Assembly: GCA_900543145.1 (NCBI GenBank) | Contig: UQPZ01000004.1 | Coordinates: forward strand, 1-64,000 | Reading direction: 5' to 3' | DNA length: 64,000 nucleotides | Origin: an uncultured Ruminococcus sp. | GTDB lineage: Bacteria > Bacillota > Clostridia > Oscillospirales > Ruminococcaceae | Part shown: positions 16,128 to 23,694 of the stretch, in pieces | How positions within the stretch are numbered: the stretch's first letter is position 1 | Layout: the number at the start of each line of letters is the position of its first letter | Program-made: the position numbers and the translations under genes | Notes under the pieces: generated by a model | What the model saw: the letters and a program-made list of their open reading frames with translations, nothing else | Databases searched by the model: none | Told to the model about the DNA's origin: nothing

Positions 16128-16367
16128 TTAGGCGAAGGGGCTGATGTCTGCGTCAATATGGGTAGCAAGGTAGGTAATCAATTCTTCCGGCGTCGGGACT
16201 TCACCCTTGCAGGGTATCTTCTTCCATCGAGCCTGTACGATGGGGTCTTGGCTGCAAAGCCCCGCAAGCATGGCCAGCTTCATTTGCTTGCGGACTTCCT
16301 CAACGCTCACGCCCTCTTTTACGGCGATTTGCTGTATCGCTTTTTCTGCGTCAATTTTCATTTTCAT
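16128..16367 (-). CDS. Small protein resembling the Spo0A C-terminal domain (79 aa)
   Basis: Residues 5-70 (I-D-A-E-K-A-I-Q-Q-I-A ... E-V-R-K-Q-M-K-L-A ... P-T-P-E-E-L-I-T-Y-L-A) recall the DNA-binding effector domain of the sporulation regulator Spo0A, which has a helix leading into V-x-x-A-I-x-x-A and a terminal P-T-N-S-E-F-I-A. Small proteins of this kind are often carried by clostridial ICEs. The similarity is weak, so DNA binding is an inference. It is divergent from the XRE regulator gene at 16506 and shares its control region. Confidence 0.55.
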   Translation of the reverse strand: MKMKIDAEKAIQQIAVKEGVSVEEVRKQMKLAMLAGLCSQDPIVQARWKKIPCKGEVPTPEELITYLATHIDADISPFA

Positions 16368-16394
16368 TCGTCGTTTACTCCTATGTGTAGAAAG

Positions 16395-16455
16395 TCTAAC
16401 AAGACTTGTTAGAACTTATAAATCCATTCTATCTTGTATAGACTATTCTTGTCAA
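16395..16455 (-). promoter_or_regulatory. Divergent control region: promoter plus 8-3-8 dyad
   Basis: On the minus strand, TTGACA (16455-16450), an 18-bp spacer and TAGAAT (16431-16426) form a promoter toward the Spo0A-C-like gene. Just downstream, 16395-16413 is a perfect dyad (TCTAACAA-GAC-TTGTTAGA). The XRE regulator gene starts on the other side at 16506, so this dyad is its likely operator. A plus-strand promoter is not obvious to me. Confidence 0.55.
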
Positions 16456-16505
16456 CCAAAAGGATTTTGTTTTTCGACACGGTTTGGCAAGGTAGAGGTG
16501 ATAGC

Positions 16506-16736
16506 ATGGGTGAATATGGGACGATACGCATTAAGCTGGACGAGTTGATTAAGGAAGCTGGCCTCAGCAAAAACAAATTAAGCCACCGTGCAGAGATGCA
16601 GCGGTCACAGATCAATCATTATTGCAATAACAGCATCAGCCGTTTGGATATAGATGTGCTGGCAAGGATATGTACGGTATTGGAGTGCGAGATTGGCGAT
16701 CTGTTGGAGTTTATACCGCCCGAAAAGGGCAAATAA
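16506..16736 (+). CDS. XRE/Cro-type helix-turn-helix regulator (76 aa)
   Basis: The compact HTH_3-type fold has all its landmarks: R-I-K-L-D-E-L-I-K-E-A-G-L-S-K-N-K-L-S-H-R-A-E-M-type helices 1-3, the recognition helix near Q-R-S-Q-I-N-H-Y, and D-V-L-A-R-I-C-T-V-L-E-C-E-I-G-D-L-L-E at the end. This is the SinR/Cro class used to control ICE genes. The ATG at 16506 follows AGAGGTGA; an earlier ATG at 16434 lacks a ribosome site. It is divergent from the Spo0A-C-like gene. Confidence 0.85.
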   Translation: MGEYGTIRIKLDELIKEAGLSKNKLSHRAEMQRSQINHYCNNSISRLDIDVLARICTVLECEIGDLLEFIPPEKGK

Positions 16737-16779
16737 AAAAGCACGGGACGCGGCAGCCGAAGATGGCCACCGCGTCCCG
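16735..16779 (-). terminator. Terminator between convergent XRE and TTRAP genes
   Basis: Arms 16744-16753 and 16770-16779 (CGGGACGCGG/CCGCGTCCCG) form a 10-bp stem with a GAAGAT-containing loop, followed on the minus strand by six T (16740-16735). It ends transcription from the minus-strand TTRAP gene and overlaps the stop of the XRE gene. Stem and loop closely resemble the terminator at 16078-16124. Confidence 0.78.
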
Positions 16780-16787
16780 CTTTGTCG

Positions 16788-17009
16788 TTATCCCTGTTCC
16801 TCGTCGGAGAGCGTCATGTAAAACCGCGCTTCCTCAAAGGCCGTGTCAGTCATATTGTGCAGCTTTTCAAGGGTCTGCTGCGAAAGCCGCTGCATCTCCC
16901 CGTCCATGTGGGGCAGGGCTTCGGAGATTGCCGCCATTGTCCTGCGTCTGTCCGCGTTGTGGTAGATACAGATCAGATTTTCTTCCTCGACTGTAAAATG
17001 ATAGCTCAT
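16788..17009 (-). CDS. TTRAP-family transposon-transfer assisting protein (73 aa)
   Basis: The protein matches the small TTRAP family: an N-terminal F-T-V-E-E-E-N-L-I-C-I-Y followed by R-R-x-T-M-A-A-I, then T-L-E-K-L-H-N-M-T-D-x-x-F. These proteins occur almost only in Tn1549/CTn-type elements; their biochemical role is not known. The ATG at 17009 is chosen because GGAGG is seven bases away, while the ATG at 17015 touches the ribosome site. It is the last gene of the minus-strand transfer module and follows the 315-aa gene with a small overlap. Confidence 0.75.
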   Translation of the reverse strand: MSYHFTVEEENLICIYHNADRRRTMAAISEALPHMDGEMQRLSQQTLEKLHNMTDTAFEEARFYMTLSDEEQG

Positions 17010-17011
17010 GC

Positions 17012-17959
17012 TCATACCTCCAAATCGTTTTGTTTTGACTTCGCCGCCGCCTTTTTGGGGGCGGTTTTCTGCTGCTGCGGCGCTTTAAGCTGCTCCCGCA
17101 CAGAAGGGCGCAGCCTGCGCAGGGGCAGGCTGCGGTTTTCTTCCTTGCCGATCAGCGCGTAAACGCCGCGCTTGTCCTTCATGCTGGACAGGCTCAAAGA
17201 CTTATAGGGAATCATCGCCTGCAATCGCCCCTGCTCCTTTGACGATGCCAGAAGCATAAAGGCCGGGGAAACCTCCACCATGAAATGCGTTTTGTTAGGG
17301 CTGTTCGGCTCGTTCAGCCTCCCGAAAGCGTCCAAAAGCCTCCTGGCTTCGTCACGCACCTTTGCGTCGGCCAGCTCCGCGACATGGGCGCGGACATCGC
17401 CGGGCGCAAGGCGCTGGCGGCTCTGCTGCTCCCGGTGCAAAAGGGCTTGCAGCTCGTCCGTATCTTTGGGGAAATACTCAAAAAGCTCAAACTTGCCCAG
17501 CTCCCGATCCTCCGAACATTCCAAACGGTAATTGGCGGGCTGCTCCCGGCTGCCGTGTTCATAGCGCAGCATGACCGTATGGGCGGGCAGGGCGTTTTCA
17601 AACACCCTTTGCGCCTGTTCCCGGTAATCCATTTCAAAGACGCTGCCCGTGACCTTGCCCTTTTCCGCGCCGGAGAGGACAACGGCATAGGCAAGCACTT
17701 TATCGCTGGTCTGCTCGGCATAGAAGCGGAAGGTGTTGTACTCCCGCGTGTCCTTAATGAATACCTCCCGTTCCCGCAGGCAATGCGTACCCGCCGGACG
17801 GGACATCCAAAGATAGGTCTTGTCCTCTGGGCTGCTGCTCTGTGCCGCCCGCAAAAGGATTCTCTTGTCAATGTCAAAATCGTTCTGATAATACGCGGTG
17901 TTCTGCTGCATGATCTTTTTTAGAAAATCCAGCACATCGACATCTTCAAACTTTTTCAT
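17012..17959 (-). CDS. ICE protein of unknown function (315 aa)
   Basis: I do not recognise a named domain. The protein is soluble, mixed alpha/beta for about 270 residues, with several Phe/Tyr-rich segments in the first half, and ends in a basic Lys/Gln-rich tail (P-K-K-A-A-A-K-S-K-Q) that could bind nucleic acid. It sits 3 nt after the large ArdC/LtrC-like gene and just before TTRAP, so it is part of the transfer module. Proteins at this position are usually annotated only as conserved ICE proteins. Confidence 0.7.
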   Translation of the reverse strand: MKKFEDVDVLDFLKKIMQQNTAYYQNDFDIDKRILLRAAQSSSPEDKTYLWMSRPAGTHCLREREVFIKDTREYNTFRFYAEQTSDKVLAYAVVLSGAEKGKVTGSVFEMDYREQAQRVFENALPAHTVMLRYEHGSREQPANYRLECSEDRELGKFELFEYFPKDTDELQALLHREQQSRQRLAPGDVRAHVAELADAKVRDEARRLLDAFGRLNEPNSPNKTHFMVEVSPAFMLLASSKEQGRLQAMIPYKSLSLSSMKDKRGVYALIGKEENRSLPLRRLRPSVREQLKAPQQQKTAPKKAAAKSKQNDLEV

Positions 17960-17962
17960 AGC

Positions 17963-20900
17963 TTACTCCATTTCTAAAGCCTGCCGGACGCTCCGTTTGG
18001 CTTCCTGCTCTTTTTCCTTTTTGGGCTGCCGGGCTGCCTGTGCTTTATCCGCTTGGAGCTGGGCGCGGATAGAGGGCTTTTTGCCGTCGTTCCCACGCCG
18101 GGGCGTCCTGCCGTCTTCGGCCTTGACTGCTGCGGCAAGGGCAGAGAGGGAAATCACCTCGCCGCGCTTGGCCTTTTCCTCCAGCTCGTCCGCAGAGGGG
18201 GTATTGTTGATCCGGCCGTCGATCATATTGAAGTTTTGCTCGGTGGACATTTCAGCGGCTTTCAGATAGTTTTCCGGCTCTTTTTGCTCCACGGCGACGG
18301 CAAAGGCGTCTGTGCCGTTGCCCATGATGTAATATTTGCCGTCCTCCGAAGTATGGTGCAGGCCATATCCAGCCTCCTTCATCTGCTCCACGCTCATAGC
18401 GGTCAGATGGAAGCTGCCACGGGGCGTTATAACCTTTTCTCCTGTCACATAGTCATCCGGCATAAGCTCTTTTGGCTGCTCCTGCGCCTGCTCTGTCCGC
18501 TGCGCTCCGCGTTGCAGCTCGGTAGGGCGCTCCCCCGTGCTGGGCTGAATACAGGAAATGCGGTCTGCGGCGCGGTAGGCGTTGCTGTTTAACTGCCGCT
18601 GCCATGCGCCCGCGCTGGGTGCCCATCGGAAACCGTTTGCTTTCAGTTCATCGCGGACGGCTGCATCCGGCTTCTCGTCGAAAAAGATTTGCAAACGGTT
18701 GGCTTCCTTATTGGCTTCCACCCGCCCGCCGTCAAACTCCCATCCGGCGTAGCCCTGCTGCTCACGGCTCTTTAAGGCCTCAATTCGTTCCCGTGTGCGG
18801 TGGATCTCCGCGTTGTTGTTGGATAGCTCAAAGGACTGGAACGGCCTGCTCTTGTCCAGATGCCAGGACTGTGCCATATCCGCTTTCAGCTTTTCGATCT
18901 GCTCCGGGGGCAAAACGGTACAGCCGTCCAGCGTCTTATGCCTGCGGAAGTAGGCGTTGACCGCTTTCATATTTTCCTGCGACTGCTCCAATCCGGCAAG
19001 TTTGGCTTCCAGCTTTGCGACGGCCTGCGGGTCGTCGGCGCTGATCCCGCCCATGCCCGTGCTGCGGATTTTATCAAGCAGCCCTTGAATGTCCTGCCAG
19101 TCCTCCATATTACGATGCCGCGCCGCGTTTTGCTTTTCCTTTTTCCCGGTTGGGAAGTTGCTGCCGCCCGCCACAAGGACAGAGGGGACGCGCCCTTCGA
19201 TGGCATAGCGGTTATTCATGTTCTCGGCCAGTTTGCGGGCGTAGGTATCAAGCAGTCCGTCGATTTTGTCATGGTACATGGGATCGACGCGCTCCTTCTG
19301 CGCCTGCGCCAGCTCTGCCGCACGGTCAACCGCGCTGCGGTACTGCGCCGTCGCGCTGCCCGGCACATAGTCCCGGTAGCTGTTAGCGTCGTTGGCGCGT
19401 CGGGCTGCGGCCTCGTTGATGGGATAGTAGCGCACCGCCGCTTGCCGGGGCGCGTCGGGGGCTTCTGCTGCGGGCTGCGCAGCCTCCCGTTTGGCAAGCG
19501 CCTTTTCTGCCCGTTCCCGGACGGCATCGCTAATCGGAAGCGAGTACAGGTCAGAGGTTGAGGAAAAACCGACATTGTTGAAAACATAGTCAACATCAGC
19601 TTCTTTCAGCGTACCCGCCGTAAAATAATCCTCCCTTGCAGGAGTTTCACTTACCTTGCCGTTTGCTATGTCATGGTTTAAGCCCGTTTCCAAGTGGGCG
19701 CAGATTTTGCCGTCAACGGCAAGCGTCACATAATACCAGCCCAAATACCCGCTTTTGCCGTCTGCTCCATCGTGCAGCTCCACATTGAGTAGGGTATACG
19801 GTTTTAATCCCTTTTGCGCGGCGACTGCGTTATCTTTGGCCTCCCGCTTCATAAGCGCATCCATCGCGGCTGCTTTGGACGCGGCTACGATCTCCGGGTT
19901 ATACTGCAACAAAGCGGAATTGACACATTCATTCTGTACCTTTGCGGTTTTGGCCTGCGGCGTTCTGCGATTGCCGATAAACAGGGACGCGCCGTTATCA
20001 AAGCGGATAGAGATGTCGCTTGTGCCGCGCCATTTCCCCGTACAGGGGGAAGTTCCGATTGTGCCGGAGTTGCAGCCGAAAGTCTGTGCAATGACCTCAA
20101 TCTTTTTTGATAGAGGTAAGCCCTCATAGCCTTTTGCAATTTCAACGGCTTGCTTTTCCAGCGCGGTAAGCTCATTGGCCTTTGATAACGCTTCCTCCGC
20201 AGCGTCGGCATTGGGGAAAGTGCGCCACTCGCCGTTTATCTCGACGCTTATTGGGTACTCGTCCAGTATCTCGTCAATATCCATTTCGGTTTCATCTGCA
20301 ATGCTGGAAAGCTCCGGCGCTGGGGCAGCCTCATAGCCGTTTGCGGCGTATTCGTCTACGGTCATGCCCGCTGCTGCGGCCTCCTGCGCGATTTCCTCCC
20401 GCACATGGGCTTTGTAGCTTTCGGTTTCTGCCGCCTGCCGGGTATATTCCTCAAAGCCGGGCAGCTCCGGCAAATCGTAATGGCCTTGATTGAGCATCCC
20501 CCGGCAAGCGTCCACATGGGCAAACACGGCGTTGAAGTAGGCCGTCTGCTCCGGCGTGAGTGCTTCGCCCATTTCCATAGGCAGCGCCGCCGTCTGCTCC
20601 ATCTCGTACAGGTTGCGGTGCAGCTCCATGTATGGGATAAACTCATTCAAAATCATTTCGCGCTCGGCCTTGTCCTGTTCCCATGCCTGTGCGCCCTCGT
20701 TGTGCAGCATATAATTCTTCCAGCCCTCGTCCTGTGCGTAATGCTCATGGTATGCCTTGATGTGCTGGATCAGAGAGCCGTCCCCGTCGCCAAAGTCCTG
20801 CCGCCCTTCGTAATTGTCGGCTTGCCCTTGAAAGGTGAAGTCGATGCGGAATTTGGTCTTGTCGTACCAACTGCCGTCATAGCCAGGACGCACCCGTTCA

Positions 20901-23020
20901 GAACGCTTTTCCTCGTCCAACGACTTGAAAAGGGCGTCGGCGCGGGCAAGGGGCATCTTCTCGCCGTCTTGCAGCTTATCGCTTTCGCTCCAAAGGATGG
21001 TGACGACGGGCTGCACGGCGGGATCAAGGGACGGCGGGATTTTTTCTACCGTGTCCTTTTCCGGCTGCGCCGCCTGCTCCTGTAAGAACTGCGGCACCTC
21101 GGCAAAGCCGAAGCTGTCGCAGTAGTGGGCGGTTTCCTTATCTCCCTGCCGCAGCACGACAATATCGGAAACGGAAAGGGAATGTCCCGTAAAGTCTGCC
21201 GGGCGCTCGATGTTAAAGCGGCGGTATATATCTTCCAGCGTATCAAGAGAAGAAAGGGGCGCAGTATAAACAAGCTCGTAATTTGCCCTGTCTGCGGAAA
21301 GCCCCGCCGCCTGCAGGCGGTCAAGCGGCTCAAAGCGGTAGTCCCGCGTTTCCTCGCCGCCTTTGAGCTGGTAGATGGAGAAGGTGTTGCCAGCTTCCCG
21401 CGCCGCGTCCTGCTCGGCCTGCGCCGCCTCCCGCATCTGTTCAAACTGTGCGACAAAAATGTTGTCTATGCTTTTGGGTGTCAGTTCATGCAGCGCAAGG
21501 ATTTCATCACGGGCGGCAGGCAAGGAAAGGTCGGGATTGTCAAGCTGCCCGCCGTCGATCTCCGACAGGCTGCGGTCATACAGGGTATAGTCATAGCCGT
21601 TTTCGCTGGTCTGGACATACAAATATACAGCGTCATCCAAAAGGTAGACGGCTTCCTGCTCGGCCTGCGTTGCCTCCCGCTGCTGCTGAAGCTCGGAAAA
21701 ATGCCCGTCGATCTCGGTGATAAGCTCGTTTGCCGTAGCGCGGATGATTTCAAGGGACGCTTTCAGCTCCTTAATATCCTTGCCGCTGCTCCACCCGGCG
21801 ATATAGCCGAAGGAGTAGTCAGAGGTGTCCAGCCCGAAATGCTGGCAGACGGTGAAAGCAACGCTCTCGGCCTCCACCTCGCGGGTGCGTCGGTCTGCGC
21901 GGTTCTGTTCCTCTCTCGGCGCGTTCAAATCAATGTCGTGCAGCTTGGCATGGGCGATTTCATGGATCAAGGTCTTAACCGTTTGCAACTCGCTCATGCC
22001 CTCGTCAATGGCAATGCGCTTGTCCTCCAAATGGTAGTACCCGTGTGCGCCGCTTTCGATTTTCTCAAAGGCGACGGGGACGGGAGAAGCCTGCTCCAAA
22101 GCCTTGAAAAAATCCTCGTACTGCTCTACGCCGCCCGTCAGCGCGTCTACTGCAATGTCCGGGATCTCCCTGCCCTCGGTCTGGCTCAAATCGAACACGG
22201 AAACCACCTTATACCGGGGGATGGTGACTTCCCGCTGCTCCATGACGGGCTTGCCGTCCGCGCCGATGACGGGCTGCCCGGTGTCCGGGTCGGTCATGGG
22301 CTGCTCCTTTTGGATTTTGCGGTGCGCCGGGGCAAAGATTTTAATGCCCTTTTCGTCCTTCTTAACTTGGCGTTCAAACTCCCTTTGCCATGTGGTATAG
22401 CCCGCGACAAGGGAAGCGTCCGGCTTCTGCATCACGATCAGCAGCGTATTGTTCAGGCTGTAATCGTGAAACTTGGACATGGCTTTCAAATAGTTTTGGT
22501 ATCGCTCGCTTTCAAACAGGTCTTTTACGCCTGCTTCCAGCCGTTCCGTGATCTCCTTTACCTTGCCCTCGGTGTCTGTGGCAGTCAAAATAAAGGGTCT
22601 TGCTTCAAAGTCACTCATGCGCTCGCTCCTTTCTTCGCTCGGTAAAATGTTTTGTAAGGGCTGCTCCCATTGCTCGCCAAAGCCCCGGATGACCGTGCCG
22701 CCCCTTGCGCCGTTTGCCCGGAACATTTCAAGGGTGTCAAAGGCGCGGTCAAACAGCTCCGTATTCCGGCTGTCGATGGCGGGGGCAAAGTGGATTACGC
22801 CCTGCGGGTATTCCCCGCCCGTGCCGATCCAGCCCCGGATAAAGCTGTCAAAGGGCGCTGCGGCCTTGCTGTCGGCGTGTTCCTCGGCATGGCTTTGGTA
22901 GAGCTGCCTGCCCCTGTACTGCTTGCCTAAAATCAATTCCCCTGTCTGCGGGGAGAACATAAAGCGGCGGTTTTTGATCCGCTGCATATCAAAGGCGTCC
23001 TGCTTTGTGTCCACCAGCAT
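17963..23020 (-). CDS. Very large ArdC/LtrC-like protein with HEXXH metallopeptidase motif (1685 aa)
   Basis: Residues about 150-230 resemble the ArdC N-terminal single-strand-binding domain (Y-L-K-A-M-S-K-F-H-D-Y-S-L-N-N ... Y-T-T-W). A zinc metallopeptidase-like site follows at 353-357 (HEIAH, then K-L-H-D). Several domains common in ICE mega-proteins come next, ending with a W-E-F-D-G-G-R-V-E ... F-R-W-A-P-S-x-x-A-W-Q-R-Q-L module near 1500-1540. ArdC proteins protect incoming DNA from restriction. Two start oddities exist: the upstream GGAGG faces an in-frame ATA at 23050 rather than this ATG, and a second ribosome site stands before an internal ATG at 22618 (residue 135). Confidence 0.82.
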   Translation of the reverse strand: MLVDTKQDAFDMQRIKNRRFMFSPQTGELILGKQYRGRQLYQSHAEEHADSKAAAPFDSFIRGWIGTGGEYPQGVIHFAPAIDSRNTELFDRAFDTLEMFRANGARGGTVIRGFGEQWEQPLQNILPSEERSERMSDFEARPFILTATDTEGKVKEITERLEAGVKDLFESERYQNYLKAMSKFHDYSLNNTLLIVMQKPDASLVAGYTTWQREFERQVKKDEKGIKIFAPAHRKIQKEQPMTDPDTGQPVIGADGKPVMEQREVTIPRYKVVSVFDLSQTEGREIPDIAVDALTGGVEQYEDFFKALEQASPVPVAFEKIESGAHGYYHLEDKRIAIDEGMSELQTVKTLIHEIAHAKLHDIDLNAPREEQNRADRRTREVEAESVAFTVCQHFGLDTSDYSFGYIAGWSSGKDIKELKASLEIIRATANELITEIDGHFSELQQQREATQAEQEAVYLLDDAVYLYVQTSENGYDYTLYDRSLSEIDGGQLDNPDLSLPAARDEILALHELTPKSIDNIFVAQFEQMREAAQAEQDAAREAGNTFSIYQLKGGEETRDYRFEPLDRLQAAGLSADRANYELVYTAPLSSLDTLEDIYRRFNIERPADFTGHSLSVSDIVVLRQGDKETAHYCDSFGFAEVPQFLQEQAAQPEKDTVEKIPPSLDPAVQPVVTILWSESDKLQDGEKMPLARADALFKSLDEEKRSERVRPGYDGSWYDKTKFRIDFTFQGQADNYEGRQDFGDGDGSLIQHIKAYHEHYAQDEGWKNYMLHNEGAQAWEQDKAEREMILNEFIPYMELHRNLYEMEQTAALPMEMGEALTPEQTAYFNAVFAHVDACRGMLNQGHYDLPELPGFEEYTRQAAETESYKAHVREEIAQEAAAAGMTVDEYAANGYEAAPAPELSSIADETEMDIDEILDEYPISVEINGEWRTFPNADAAEEALSKANELTALEKQAVEIAKGYEGLPLSKKIEVIAQTFGCNSGTIGTSPCTGKWRGTSDISIRFDNGASLFIGNRRTPQAKTAKVQNECVNSALLQYNPEIVAASKAAAMDALMKREAKDNAVAAQKGLKPYTLLNVELHDGADGKSGYLGWYYVTLAVDGKICAHLETGLNHDIANGKVSETPAREDYFTAGTLKEADVDYVFNNVGFSSTSDLYSLPISDAVRERAEKALAKREAAQPAAEAPDAPRQAAVRYYPINEAAARRANDANSYRDYVPGSATAQYRSAVDRAAELAQAQKERVDPMYHDKIDGLLDTYARKLAENMNNRYAIEGRVPSVLVAGGSNFPTGKKEKQNAARHRNMEDWQDIQGLLDKIRSTGMGGISADDPQAVAKLEAKLAGLEQSQENMKAVNAYFRRHKTLDGCTVLPPEQIEKLKADMAQSWHLDKSRPFQSFELSNNNAEIHRTRERIEALKSREQQGYAGWEFDGGRVEANKEANRLQIFFDEKPDAAVRDELKANGFRWAPSAGAWQRQLNSNAYRAADRISCIQPSTGERPTELQRGAQRTEQAQEQPKELMPDDYVTGEKVITPRGSFHLTAMSVEQMKEAGYGLHHTSEDGKYYIMGNGTDAFAVAVEQKEPENYLKAAEMSTEQNFNMIDGRINNTPSADELEEKAKRGEVISLSALAAAVKAEDGRTPRRGNDGKKPSIRAQLQADKAQAARQPKKEKEQEAKRSVRQALEME

Positions 23021-23074
23021 GAGCGCATCAATGATTTCCCTGTCAGCTATGGCGTTTCGCCTCCTTCCGTTTCA

Positions 23075-23174
23075 TAAGGGTTTGGGACTATCCCAACAAG
23101 CAAAATCCCCGCCCGGCGCATAGCGTCAAGGCGGGGATTGGTCGGGTGTGGCTACACTCCCTATGCTTGCTGCG
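23075..23174 (-). other. Origin-of-transfer-like sequence, copy 2 (inverted)
   Basis: Read on the minus strand, 23174-23146 is identical over 29 bp to 12122-12150. Bases 23106-23075 match 12182-12213 over 32 bp except mainly in a hairpin loop; the TTGGGA/TCCCAA stem is kept while the loop changes from GTT to TAG. Between the blocks, a different long hairpin with 10-bp arms (AATCCCCGCC/GGCGGGGATT) replaces the middle of copy 1. It lies directly upstream of the ArdC/LtrC-like gene, as copy 1 lies upstream of mobC. Confidence 0.6.
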
Positions 23175-23289
23175 TTACTGTTTTCGTCCTTTTATCTGCG
23201 TAAAGCGCCTGTGTCACGCTTTCAAAGCCGTTGCTGCGGGGTCTTGATGAAATATCCCTCGCTTGTCAAAATCGCTCCCGCAAAACCGC

Positions 23290-23694
23290 TTAAATAAAGG
23301 CTTTTTCAGCCCCTAAACCGTGACTTGCCGCCCCTGTTTGGACTGCGGTTTCCCGCTGGCGGCGCTTGCGCTCTGTTGCCTTGCGCCGTGCCGCTACACC
23401 CGCGCAGGCGTCGCAGTATTTGGCGCGGTTGCTGCGGGCATGGTAGGGCTTGCCGCACAGCTCGCAGCGCTTGCGTGTGTCGCGCTGCTCCATGATGTCG
23501 GCGCACAGCTCCCGGTCGGCGGGCAGCACCGCCTCCCGGAAGTAACGGCAGAGAAGCGAATAGCTGATGGACTGCACACAAACGCAAGGCTCGCCGTCGT
23601 CCAAAAGCAGGCAGCAGCCCTTGTCGTTGTTGGCGCACAGGCTCCGGGTCAGCCGCTTCACCTTGCGGAATTGCGCCTCGTTCAGCCGGATCAC
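23290..23694 (-). CDS. Cysteine-rich VLP protein (134 aa)
   Basis: It has the features of the ICE-borne cysteine-rich VLP family: an N-terminal R-K-V-K-R-L-T-R-S-L-C-A-N-N-D-K-G-C-C-L-L-L-D segment, then C-V-C-V-Q-S-I-S-Y-S-L-L-C-R-Y-F-R and A-V-L-P. A C-terminal zinc knuckle (C-E-L-C ... K-Y-C-D-A-C) is followed by a basic arginine-rich tail. It starts with GTG, whose GTGA overlaps the topB stop by 4 nt, so it is coupled to topoisomerase III. Metal and nucleic-acid binding are likely; its role in transfer is unknown. Confidence 0.78.
   Translation of the reverse strand: MIRLNEAQFRKVKRLTRSLCANNDKGCCLLLDDGEPCVCVQSISYSLLCRYFREAVLPADRELCADIMEQRDTRKRCELCGKPYHARSNRAKYCDACAGVAARRKATERKRRQRETAVQTGAASHGLGAEKAFI

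Noticed and set aside
21125..22645. A 506-codon open frame on the plus strand
   Set aside because: It lies antisense to the ArdC/LtrC-like gene, has no ribosome site or family resemblance, and is explained by the GC-rich third codon positions of the real gene.
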